In this document: positions 12,377 through 21,837 of the stretch, piece by piece | How positions within the stretch are numbered: the stretch's first letter is position 1 | How the letters are laid out: each line of letters begins with the position of its first letter | DNA from: Paramecium tetraurelia | Lineage: Eukaryota; Ciliophora; Oligohymenophorea; Peniculida; Parameciidae | Assembly: GCF_000165425.1 (NCBI RefSeq) | Contig: NW_001798995.1 | Coordinates: 197,595-261,594 of the forward strand | DNA: 64,000 bases | Reading direction: 5' to 3' | The notes under the pieces: model-generated | The model's input: the letters and a program-made list of their open reading frames with translations, nothing else | What the model was told of the DNA's origin: nothing | Databases searched by the model: none | Translations under genes and position numbers: made by a program

Positions 12377-13725
12377 ATGAATTTGAGAAAATTTTCCCAG
12401 TTGTCATATTTTTAAGCGAAAAGTTAAAAGCAATAGAATCAGCAAACCAAGGCTGTATAATAGAAAAACATGAAGCCTATCTATGAATTTGAGAAGAAAA
12501 ATTTGAAAGAGTAGTTTGAATAAAATCAAAGCAATCAATAAACGTTGATTAACCAAGAGACAAATGAGATTACAGTTTCTGATTTCGAAGCATCTACTCA
12601 TGTGGAAAAAAAATGTAAAATTTACATAATTAAAGTAATTAGCAATCCAAGGGCGAAAAGAAAACATTTTTCACCAATCTTCAGAACAAACAACATTACA
12701 GTTGATCAAAATTCAACTAGATTCTAATTATCTTTATCTAGAGAAAAATTGTTAAGCCATGATGCTATCAGTTTATGGGATTCAAATCAAAGAGGAAATA
12801 AATAATCATCTCATAGTGTTTAGATAGAAGATAAATAAACATTCATCAGCAAAGGTTCAAAGAAAAAGTTAGAGAAAGGTATCAAAATATAGTAAGAATT
12901 GGATGAATTCCTCAAGTTTAGGCATTAGAATATATAAACTTAATTTGATTGTACCAAACTAAAAAAATTTGAAAAAAGAAAACTGAAAACCAAAATTAGT
13001 ATTGAGTATCAAATTGATTCAAGAATTGATAAATAAAATAATGAAAAAGAATGCTAATTTAATGGTTTGAATAATCAAAACTAAGATTTATATACTAAAT
13101 TAAATAATTCATAAGAATAGAAAGAAAAATCAAAAAATAGTAGTTCTATCAAAAGTAACCCTTTGATTCCAATTCACATTCGATACTAATATGAAAAAGA
13201 ATATAAGGATGCTAAATAAAAATCAAACGAAAAGTTAAATGAATAATAATAATATCTTTAAAGTAATAATAGTTATTAAATTTAGGAAAAAAAGTAAGTA
13301 AGGATTAAATAGAGGAGTTCTTTAAAGAATAATAGAAATTTATGTAAAAGAGAGCTGACTTTTTTGAAAAAGAATTTGAGAAGAAACTTTGGGAAGCATC
13401 CTAACATGAAAGTGAGTTTCTTTATAAACCAGTGCTTAATGAATAATCAAGTCGAGTATATTTACTAACTATACATTTAGATTTTGGATAAGAAATTAAA
13501 AGGAAAAAAATTTGATTAGAGAATAGAACAATTCTAATAGAATAGATAAAATAAAATAGAGGAATAGATATAAAACATGAAACCATCTTTCACTCCAAAA
13601 ATAAGCAAAATGTCAAGAAAAGTAATCATTCAATAGTAATAAAGCTCATGGAAAACCCAAAATAAAAAAATGATAATGGAGTTTAGTCATATAATTATAA
13701 AGCTAAGACTCAAGAAGGATAGTGA
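12377..13725 (+). CDS. hypothetical Lys/Gln/Asn-rich protein, about 441 aa
   Basis: Long frame from ATG 12377; an in-frame second ATG is at 12470. Ended at TGA 13723-13725 if a 23-nt intron near 13622-13644 is removed; without it the frame runs on into the antisense of the next gene. The protein is strongly basic, dominated by Lys, Gln, Asn and Ser, with little hydrophobic character except near residues 300-370, where a denser helical part occurs (FINQCLMNNQVEYIYQLY). No catalytic or binding motif is recognised. It is a probable disordered or scaffold protein; function unknown. It is convergent with the kinase gene, 47 nt away. Confidence 0.65.
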
Positions 13726-13772
13726 CTTAATTTAAATGATATTAATTATATATATCTTTGTTAATCATTAAT

Positions 13773-15155
13773 TCAAAATACTTTTACTGATGGTATTAAG
13801 ATGTCTTTATGAAATACAGGATCATTGATTACTTGATCAATGCTCCATCTATTTTAAACATTCTTTTCTAAACATCCATTTATTACTCTCATTACGTTCT
13901 CGTTAATTTTTTTATCTTAATTAGTTTTTACTTTTTAACACTATATTTATCTATATAGATCTTTATCATTTTATCCTTTAAAAGGATACTCTCCTGTTAT
14001 CATTCTAGATAAAAGTATACCTAAAGACCAAATATCTGAACTAGCAGGGTGATGAGGAACCTTATTAAATAAATTGTAACATTACCTTTGCTATTATTTC
14101 GGGAGACATATAATGAGGCGTCCCACAAAATACGTTAGTTTTTTAATTTAGAGGCATGCAAATGGCAAAACCAAAATCTATCAGTTTTACAACATTAGTT
14201 TTCATCATTAAAACATTATCTAATTTGATATCTCTATGACATATGTTTAGATCATGCAAATATTTGATAGCCATGGCAATTTGATAGAACAAACTTAAAC
14301 ATTCTTTTTCTGGCAAGATTCTATTTGGCTTAGACTTTATGTACGAAGCCAAAGATTATGAGGAAATATATTCCATGACTAAATTGATCTTATATTATAA
14401 TAAAGTACTGATTTTTTATCTTCTATTGCCCAATACAATTTGATAATGTTTTGATGTTCAATCCTTTTCAAGATGGATATTTCTCTTTTTACATTGTTCA
14501 TTTTCTGAGAATCATTCAATTTTATTTTTTCATAAATTTTAATAGCATATTTCTCTTTCGAATTTTTATCAATACCTAATCTAACCATTGCAAATGATCC
14601 TGATCCCAGTATTGTTTCCAACTTGAAATTTCCCATAATCAATTCTTGATTGCATAATTAGTTCAATGCTAAAGCACTTTTTGGTGGTTTTTATGGTAAA
14701 GGACATTTATCAATTATTTATTGTTAAGATTCTATTTTCTATTTGTCTTTCGCATCTTCGAATCGCTTAATTCTTGTACCAACTCCCGATAATGCCGAGA
14801 AAGGTCTTGGCTATTGAATTTTTTTGTTTATTGAGGTACTCCACTGTCTATCTTACTATTAAATTCTAGTATTTTAAGTAGTATTTAAGGATAAAGGTTA
14901 CTCTTTCGATGATTTCCATTAAGAACATTCTATCTATTATATGAAGTATACTATTGATTTAGTTCTCAATATTTTTGAGAATTACATCAGCTTGCAATTT
15001 GATACTATTTAAATCATAAATATTAATCGCATCGGTTTTAAGTTCTAATGTTATATCAAATTAACGTTACATTTATTCTTTTCAATATTAGCTAAAAATG
15101 ATTGAGTAACAGAGTCATTAGATTCTGATTTGTTAAGTTTTATTTATTTTAACAT
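13773..15155 (-). CDS. Ser/Thr protein kinase, 429 aa
   Basis: ATG 15153-15155, four introns (26, 22, 20 and 25 nt), TGA 13773-13775. Residues 1-170 are a low-complexity, Gln/Ser-rich leader. The kinase domain fills the rest: glycine loop GSGSFAMV, catalytic lysine in YAIKIYEK, glutamate in VKREISIL, catalytic loop HRDIKLDN, DFGFAI, GTPHYMSPE and DIWSLGILL. All residues needed for activity are present, so it is predicted active. The subfamily is uncertain; the layout resembles CAMK/AMPK-like or NEK-like kinases but no regulatory domain follows. The 20-nt intron at 14389-14408 is at the very short end of the range and is required to reach LVMEYISS. Confidence 0.9.
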
Positions 15156-15272
15156 TCTTTGTTTTTTTGAAAAATTAATAATGATAACGATAATTAATTA
15201 ATAAAACAATAAAATTTTGTCTAATTAGTATAAATATATAAAATAAAAAAGCCATTTAATCCATTATTTAAT

Positions 15273-15926
15273 TCATTCCTACAAACTATCTGATCTGGAT
15301 GAAAATATTCTATCAACTAATTTGATTTAAGCTTTTTGATTAACAAAGGATTTTGATGAATACTTTCTAGGAACTGAAATTAATTATTTAGTAAATATGC
15401 CATAGGGATCTGTTACCTTAATGGTTCTCTTTTTCTCTTGACTTGACATTTTATAGTTTTTAGAATTGTTTTCTATTTGACTTGTATCTTAACTATTGTA
15501 TTAAAAAATATTGGATTTTTTGACAGGTTTGCAGGATTCATACTGTTATTGAATAAAAGAATTTGGAGATTGCTTGATATTCTAATCAAGATAATTGAAA
15601 ATATTATAACAAACATCCGAGACATCTTGAGCACTTTATTATGTACTTTGCTTTGTACTTTATTTGGTGCTTTGTTAATTACCTAAATTTTCTTTATTAG
15701 AATCCTTGATTGAATGCATCGTAGATTTTCTTGAAACAGGATTTTTTTGTAATAATTTAGTTTTCAACAACATATTTTTGATTGCTGCCAGATTTTATTA
15801 AGGTAAAGAATTCTCTCTTCTCCTTCTGAGCATTTATTACTTAGTTTTTGTGACTTCAGGATTAAAGAATTAGGCTGTCTTTTAAAAGGGATCCTCTTTT
15901 CCAAAACTCTATTCAAAAAAATTCAT
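15273..15926 (-). CDS. hypothetical basic protein, 217 aa
   Basis: Uninterrupted frame from ATG 15924-15926 to TGA 15273-15275. It is basic and Ser/Lys/Gln-rich, with a small repeat of the type STKQSTKQSTQQS near residues 85-97. An optional 33-nt in-frame intron near residue 105 cannot be excluded. No domain recognised; probably disordered. Confidence 0.6.
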
Positions 15927-16021
15927 TTTCAAATTTAATATTAGTTTATTATTAACAAATAAAAAATTATATTAAAAAGAATTTTTATAATTATAATATA
16001 AATCCCCTATTTTTGACATAA

Positions 16022-16728
16022 TCAAACAACGAAATATTTTGAAAATAATGATTTGCTTTTGAGTGTTCCCTCTTATTTACTCTTCTCTATTGAATAGTCA
16101 TTATATAGTAAAACTTTTTCAGTTATTGTTACCTAATCAATTAGATCCTAATCTTTAAATCTGCTCATTATCATCAATCTTAGTTGTTTCTTCAAATGCC
16201 AGTTGCCTTTTTCATAAAAAATCCACAAATTATGATTTAATCTTGGTTTTTGCATCAAATTTATAAGATATGGGTAAATCTCTTTGCATTTTATAACCTC
16301 ATCATTTTAATGTCAATCTTATTTGAGACTTTATCTCCATAATCTTTCTCTACCTCCTATTTTATTTTAGGAAATGCTTCTTTGTTTAATTCATCAATTA
16401 ACCTTCTATTGAATAGGCTAATAATTGCCTTCCAATTGCTTGCGATATTCCTTCAAATGCAAAACGGTCTCAACAAAATTGTCTTGTGAAGCAATCTCCG
16501 CATTTAACTAGAAATAAAGCTCATCAATCACTAAAATGAATTCTGTAGGCTGCACCTTGACATCGCCAATTTTTGAAATGGAAGTTAGACAAAAAAGAAT
16601 ACCAAAATTTCCTGGATTAAAGGGCCTTGTGGATTATGTTTTAAATGAAGGGCTTCTTCTTCCTATTTATAAGATACTATCCTTCATATTTCACAGAAAA
16701 GTAATGTTTTCTGATACCCACTCATCAT
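16022..16728 (-). CDS. hypothetical protein, multi-exon, about 194 aa
   Basis: Start ATG 16726-16728 (MMSGYQ), stop TGA 16022-16024. A consistent frame needs introns of about 18, 35, 37 and 32 nt; the two longest are uncertain. Exon pieces read as real protein, for example EEEALHLKHNPQGPLIQEI, TEFILVIDELYFQLNAEI, RRLIDELNKEAFPKIK and LWIFYEKGNWHLKKQLRL. No family recognised. It is divergent from the coiled-coil gene at 16824, with under 100 nt between the starts. Expression data would be needed to settle the exons. Confidence 0.5.
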
Positions 16729-16823
16729 GCTGACGCTTTGTTGTGTTGCATTCCTTTTTAATTATAATACTTTAACATAATTTATAATTCATTAATATTA
16801 TTATTATTATTTTTTATATATAC

Positions 16824-18086
16824 ATGGAAACAGTTTCTTAACAAATAAAACAATTGAATCAGAAAAATCAAGAACTCTCAGTGTTAGAAAACAGAATAGT
16901 CTAATTGAAATAATAATTGAATTTGCAATAAGCAAACAATAATATCTTGAAAACTAAAGTAGATAAGATAGTTCACTCCAAAAAACAAAAGTTTTATGAT
17001 CAAATGAAGGTAACTTCATTACTAACAGAATTTAGTTGAACCAAATACTCCAGGATAATGCTGTAAATAATGACTAAGCTTAATATATGATTCAAAGAAA
17101 TAAAGTGTTATTGAATGAAGAACTAAGACAAACTAAATAGGATATGTTGGAAGAAAAGTATCTTCAAACCTAATAGATGAAATAAAAATTGGATTTAGAC
17201 ATGCTTATTAACTAAAAAAAAAGAGATCAATAGCTATTAGAGAAGTAGTAATAATATGCAAAAGTACTCAAATCATTTTATTTGATTAGATTTCAGAGTG
17301 GGAATTTAATCTTAAACTTGATTTAAAATAAAGACAGATAGATAAAATTGACAGAATCAGATCAGAAGAAAAGGAGTTCAAAGAACAATTAGCAAAAAGA
17401 ATATTAGAATAACATCAGCTATGTGAATAATTGACCAATCAAGAATAACGATTGTTAAGGTATCTTTTATTTGCAACTTATGAAGCAAATTAAAACATTC
17501 GCAATAGTTCGGAACCTCACTTAAAAATGATCTAACAACTGCAATGCATTTAAGTATAAAGGAGTATAAAAATAATATGTCTGTGTCAATGCCCACTCAT
17601 GTTAAATCTTACAGTTCTTCCAAATTACCAAAGGAACAATAACGTAGTCCTTATGCCCAATTGCCTACTATGCTCATGATGAAAATAAATGGATAAATCA
17701 ATAAGAGCTAAAATGAAAACTCTTTTTTTCGTGAAAATATTATGAAAGGGTATCAATTTTCTTTGCCTTCTCTTTGTAAGCCTTCCTTTACAGAATAGTA
17801 ACAACAAGTCGAACGGCTTTATTAATCCAAAACAGTGAAGAATAGTAAGTCAGATTTGCAGTAGATACTGAATTATTGTGATTCTACAGGTAAAATAGAA
17901 CAGAAATAAAAACATCGTATGAATTAAAGCGAAATATTGAAAAACTAGGCGAGTACTTATTCGATAAAGGAAAATAAATAGAACTAACAAGAGTAAGAGT
18001 AAAGTAAATAGTAATAATCAGAAGAAATGAAAATTAATAAGGATGAAGAAATATCGAATCAGAATTAATAAGAAGAATAACAATGA
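16824..18086 (+). CDS. coiled-coil hypothetical protein, 394 aa
   Basis: ATG 16824-16826, three introns of 26 nt each, TGA 18084-18086; the spliced frame is exact. Residues 1-200 are a long heptad-rich Gln/Glu/Lys/Leu coiled coil. The C-terminal half is Ser/Tyr/Gln/Asn-rich and ends in a very acidic and Gln-rich tail. No motif is recognised. A structural or basal-body-type role would be a guess. Its 3' end converges with the selenoprotein gene, leaving only the SECIS-like element in between. Confidence 0.75.
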
Positions 18087-18147
18087 TGATATGTATTTAT
18101 TAAAATTTTAATAAAATTTTATAACAGATTTTAAATCATTAAAAGAT

Positions 18148-18203
18148 CCTATATTTAAATCAGAGTCCAACTATAATATTTAAGAAGGATTCTTCATTTT
18201 AGG
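18148..18203 (-). promoter_or_regulatory. SECIS-like element
   Basis: On the minus strand, starting 44 nt past the stop codon of the selenoprotein W gene, the core of a eukaryotic SECIS can be drawn: ATGA (complement of 18194-18197), 12 nt to an unpaired AA(A) in the apical loop (18179-18181), then TGAT (complement of 18159-18162). The arms AGAATCC and GGACTCT pair with one mismatch just above the ATGA/TGAT quartet, and a lower helix of CCTA with TAGG (plus TAA with TTA) can form. This is the known requirement for decoding UGA as selenocysteine. Position, spacing and sequence agree with the in-frame TGA upstream. Confidence 0.75.
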
Positions 18204-18241
18204 TCTTGAGATGATCTAAAACGACATGGTTATGTATTCTT

Positions 18242-18585
18242 TCAATTTTCAATAAAATTGACAAGCTTTTTCATAGCTTTCTCTGCTGAAAATGCTCCGA
18301 AAGGACCATCTCCACGTAATTTAGAGTGAATTAGTTCAGATTTAGAATCCTTTCTAGTCACGGTTATTTCCATTTCTCCAGTTATTTTATCTTAGGATTT
18401 GCTTGTCACTTCAGCCTGAGGATATAATGATTTAATGTATTGTTAGGCCAAGTTGTATTGAGACCAATATCCTCATCCACCACAATAGGTGATATGAACT
18501 GGATAATAAATGAATAGGAAATACCTTTGAATTATTTATCTTTGGAAGTTTTAAGTGTTGAGATGTTCTCTGGTAATTTGATCAT
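18242..18585 (-). CDS. SELENOW: selenoprotein W homologue (Rdx family), 105 aa with Sec29
   Basis: ATG 18583-18585, one 26-nt intron (18499-18524), final TGA 18242-18244. An in-frame TGA at 18473-18475 sits exactly at the selenocysteine position of the Rdx CxxU motif: ITYCGG-U-GYWSQY, residue 29. Downstream the frame keeps SelW features: TGEMEITV, then ELIHSKLRGDGPFGAF and a C-terminal helix. No GT...AG pair can remove this TGA, and TGA is the only stop in this genome. Family members are small thioredoxin-fold redox proteins of the cytosol. Ordinary annotation would truncate or miss the gene. If UGA were simply a stop, the conserved downstream half would be untranslated, which I consider unlikely. 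Confidence 0.88.
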
Positions 18586-18761
18586 GAAATAATAAATAAT
18601 ATCTTATTATAATATAAATTTCACTTAAAAGTGTTAAAAAATAATGGATCAATAATAATTAAAAATAGTCCAAGAAATTTGTTAATTGTTATAAAACATT
18701 TAAAATAGTATAGCTTTGCAAAAATGAAATATTTGTGATTTATATTGTAATGTGTAATGTA

Positions 18762-19234
18762 TCAAGCTACAAGTATGCATGCTCCTCCAACTGCTTTGAT
18801 TCTTCTCTCTGCAGTTTTGCTAAAGAACTTAGCTTTGACAACGACTGGTTAATTTGGAAGTCTGCCTTTTCCTAGGACTTTGAAATAACCAGCCTTGGTG
18901 ACATCGATAACAGCAGCTTTGTCCTTTGATTTAGCATATTTTTCTCTGGTTTCATCAGTGACAAGTGACCATAATTTGTCAATATTGACTACAGGTCTGT
19001 GGAGTGTGTTTTTTTTCAAATGGAAATGTCTCATACCGGTCTAGAGGAGGAATAGGAGGAGATGGGTACTTTTTGGAAATAACCTGGATGGTATTTATTG
19101 AAATTGATTCTATGATGTGTTAAACCTCCTGAAACACCTCTACCACTTGGATGTTTTCTGTGTTTGCCAACTCTACCGTAACCATGGCATACATGTCCTC
19201 TCATTTTTCTACACTTTCTCAATCTGCTGACCAT
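18762..19234 (-). CDS. RPL27A: 60S ribosomal protein uL15 (L27a/L28), 147 aa
   Basis: ATG 19232-19234, one 29-nt intron (19041-19069), TGA 18762-18764. N-terminus [20 protein letters not shown] and the block [15 protein letters not shown] are hallmark uL15 sequence, as are [13 protein letters not shown] across the intron and [18 protein letters not shown]-type sequence near the C-terminus. The product is a structural protein of the large cytosolic ribosomal subunit. Length is as expected (about 148). The codons are less AT-biased than in neighbours, as usual for highly expressed genes. Confidence 0.97.
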
Positions 19235-19507
19235 TGTATTAAATTTTAAAAAAAAGATTTTAATATGTGATTAATACCCTGATTGAATATATAAATCGTA
19301 ATAAATCGAGAGTAGTGATTACCTAGAAATGCGAATTACTGTTAATTAACTGTTGTGCCAATAAGATGAAGTTGAGAGTATAATTTAAAAGGATTAAATA
19401 AATAATTAAAAATGTAAAATGATGCAATCGATTATCTGAAAATCTTCACTTCACTAACTATATTCAAAGCTTTCTGTTCTGGTGTGCATCGCTATAAAGT
19501 TAACTAG

Positions 19508-20403
19508 ATGGCATCATCACATTACGAAACCGTAAATAAGTGATCATGATATTATGATAGGAATCAACTTTGGCTGTTCTGATGAAAATTCAGATGTAAT
19601 TCAATTTTCTACTACTTCATTCCACATTGTTTTTTAAACAGTGGGACAATGTGTCAGAAATGGGTTAATTCAACCTCTTCCTAATGATGTCAACAAGCCT
19701 ATTTGCTATGACCTTATTGCTGACAGATTATAGATGGCTTTTGAAAATATATAGATACGAAAATCATATCCTCAGAGAAGACTACCCAATATTTGAATTC
19801 TTGGGAATACAAATCTTTATGATGTTTGGATGCGCCTTGCTCATAACAATTTAGTGGTTCACAATTCCAATTCTTTCGGATCTAATGCATCAGCTTTTAT
19901 GCATTTACAAAATACCATAAATCATTAAATGTCACCAAAATAACTAAATGCCCAACATCACCTATTTCTGCTTTCTCGAAGACTACTGCATTTTAATTTT
20001 TTTCTCCTACTACAGAGGTTGCCCCAGCAATATCTTTAAACTCCAAGAAAACCTGGGAATTTGCATAAGCGTAACCGTTTTCATATGCATTCAGCAGTGC
20101 ATTCTACTCTATTAGTTTCACATCAAACCCTAACTCTACTACAATAAGTCTTAGGTCAAGGACTTTGCCAAATAAATAAGGGAGCAAAACATTTATTCAA
20201 CCTTTGATGATTTGGTTATGAACACCAATGTTGAATGCGCAATTTGTCTTCAGGGCATCGAAATAACTAATTCTTCACAAATTTAACTTGATTCTCAGGA
20301 TTCAATAGTTTTGACTCTTTGTTCCCACAAGTTTCACGAAAGTTGTCTGATAAGTTGGCTCTAAGTCAAAAAGCAATGTCCAGTGTGCAGACACTAATTC
20401 TGA
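19508..20403 (+). CDS. RING-H2 membrane protein, putative E3 ubiquitin ligase, 288 aa
   Basis: ATG 19508-19510 (MASSHYET), a 29-nt intron directly after codon 8, TGA 20401-20403. Several hydrophobic segments (about residues 40-60, 75-90, 105-125 and 165-190) suggest four or more membrane spans. A RING-H2 finger occupies the last 55 residues: CAIC, then CSHKFHESC, LISWL and CPVCR, giving the Cys/His zinc ligands in the canonical C3H2C3 order. Such proteins pass ubiquitin from an E2 to membrane or luminal-export substrates, commonly in the ER or endosomes. The exact substrate cannot be inferred. Confidence 0.9.
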
Positions 20404-20507
20404 TTGATTCAATGTTGTTTTTATGTTTTACGTATTATTTATCTCTCGATTATATATGAGAACATTGATATTTACTATAATTTTATATGTAAAACATTTC
20501 ATAATAT

Positions 20508-20878
20508 TCAAGCCACTGTATGAATTAGGGTCCATGTTAATAAAAATTCACCCACTGAAGCTCCCAATCCCTCTGTGTATATTTCTGTATTCTCTATTTT
20601 ATCTTCATCGACCTAATCAATCATTTTGCAGATCGTACTTATTTGTATTTGAAGACATAATAGTATGAAAATCCCATCGACAAAAACAAAAATCCCAAAA
20701 TTGTCAATATGCCTTGTAAATGTAAAAATCCTGCCGCTAATCCTAGAAGGACTGATACTATTTGTCTCACGAAGAAAAGTGCTGTTTTGATTTGATCAGA
20801 ACTTGCTTAATCGTCTGTGGATAAAGAGAAACTCAAAAACTCACCTACAGACTGGAAACCTTCCTTTTTTAAAGGCAT
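20508..20878 (-). CDS. RAB5IF/EMC6-like small membrane protein, 114 aa
   Basis: ATG 20876-20878, one 26-nt intron (20613-20638), TGA 20508-20510. Two hydrophobic helices (about residues 40-60 and 62-78) are followed by an acidic loop and a third hydrophobic stretch near the end (GEFLLTWTLIHT). The pattern VRQIVSVLLGLAAG, LGFLFLSMGFSYYY and TEGLGASVGEFLLTW matches the Rab5-interacting/EMC6 fold. Human RAB5IF has the same length and layout and acts with the multipass-translocon machinery at the ER. Assignment to the family is good; which member it is remains uncertain. Confidence 0.75.
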
Positions 20879-20912
20879 TCAATAATATAAATTTATTAAA
20901 AATAAATATAAC

Positions 20913-21324
20913 ATGGGAAAAATTATAATCGAATACCTTGAAGGCAAGAAAATTTATGCTTGCAAGAACTGCAATGTTCATCTTTCCAACCAAGACTACT
21001 TGACTTCTAAAGTAATTCCTTGAGTTAAGTTATAGCAATTCACAGGAAAGTCTGGAACCGCATTTCTCTTCGAAAAAGGGTAAGAGTTACAATAATAAAA
21101 GTGTGAACTATCTGACAGGCATACCAGAAGATAAAAGACTAAGAACTGGATTACATACCACTCAAGACATCATGTGCATCAAATGTCAAACATATCTCGG
21201 ATGGAAATATGTAATGCCATGAATTACAATATTAAAGCTTCATGCTTATGAGTAATCTGAGAAGTACAAGGAAGGCAAAATCATTTTAGAAAAACTGTTC
21301 TTGACCAAAATCAAGTGGAATTGA
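20913..21324 (+). CDS. Yippee-family zinc-binding protein, 112 aa
   Basis: ATG 20913-20915, three introns (24, 22 and 27 nt), TGA 21322-21324. The spliced protein matches the Yippee domain from end to end: EYLEGKKIYACKNCNVHL, GTAFLFEKGVNYLTG, RLRTGLHTTQDIMCIKC, LGWKYLHAYEQSEKYKEG and KIILEKL. The two CxxC pairs (CKNC and CIKC) form the zinc site. Yippee proteins are conserved small nuclear or spindle-associated proteins, some acting as substrate receptors in the CTLH/GID ubiquitin ligase family. Length is typical. Confidence 0.95.
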
Positions 21325-21358
21325 TCTACTATCTTTAAATTATAAAATCATAATAAAA

Positions 21359-21728
21359 TCATTCTATTAATGAGACTCTGTCACCTAAGTTATTAAATTT
21401 ATATTGGTGATAAAAGTTCAACCCTATATTCATCATATTCACACCCAAAATCTCCAAAAATGTTGTGTGTATCTACCGTAACTCCAACATGCTAGTAATT
21501 GCAATTGTTATTTATAAAATCGAATACAGCAGAGATTATCTAAGAGAATTAGCAATCTGTCTCAAAATCTCATTCTTATATTGCCATCTGCTATCCCACT
21601 TTGGATGTTTATTCAATTTAGATGTCTGGATAATGAAGAAGACATAATTGAATCCACATGATATCCAAAAAACCGTTTTTAATAGACCAATACTCCTTTT
21701 TAAATTGCTGATATTTCGTATCAATCAT
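21359..21728 (-). CDS. hypothetical protein, about 114 aa
   Basis: ATG 21726-21728 (MIDTKYQQFKKEYWSIK), one 25-nt intron (GTGGGA...ATAAG), TGA 21359-21361. The spliced frame is exact. The segment before the intron is Tyr/Trp/Leu-rich, and the part after it carries hydrophobic helices (LLYSILQITIAITSMLEL). No family recognised. The intron starts with GTG rather than GTA, so the model is moderate only. Confidence 0.45.
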
Positions 21729-21837
21729 AATGTAAGTCTTAAGCTATAGTAAACTATTCAATTACAGCATAATTTGAAATGCCAATAAAGAAAAAGATAG
21801 AAAGGCTAAGTCATACAGTCCTTATATTATAAATCTA

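Noticed and set aside
12404-12667. 87-codon minus-strand hydrophobic frame
   Set aside because: Antisense of the Lys/Gln-rich plus-strand gene at 12377-13725.
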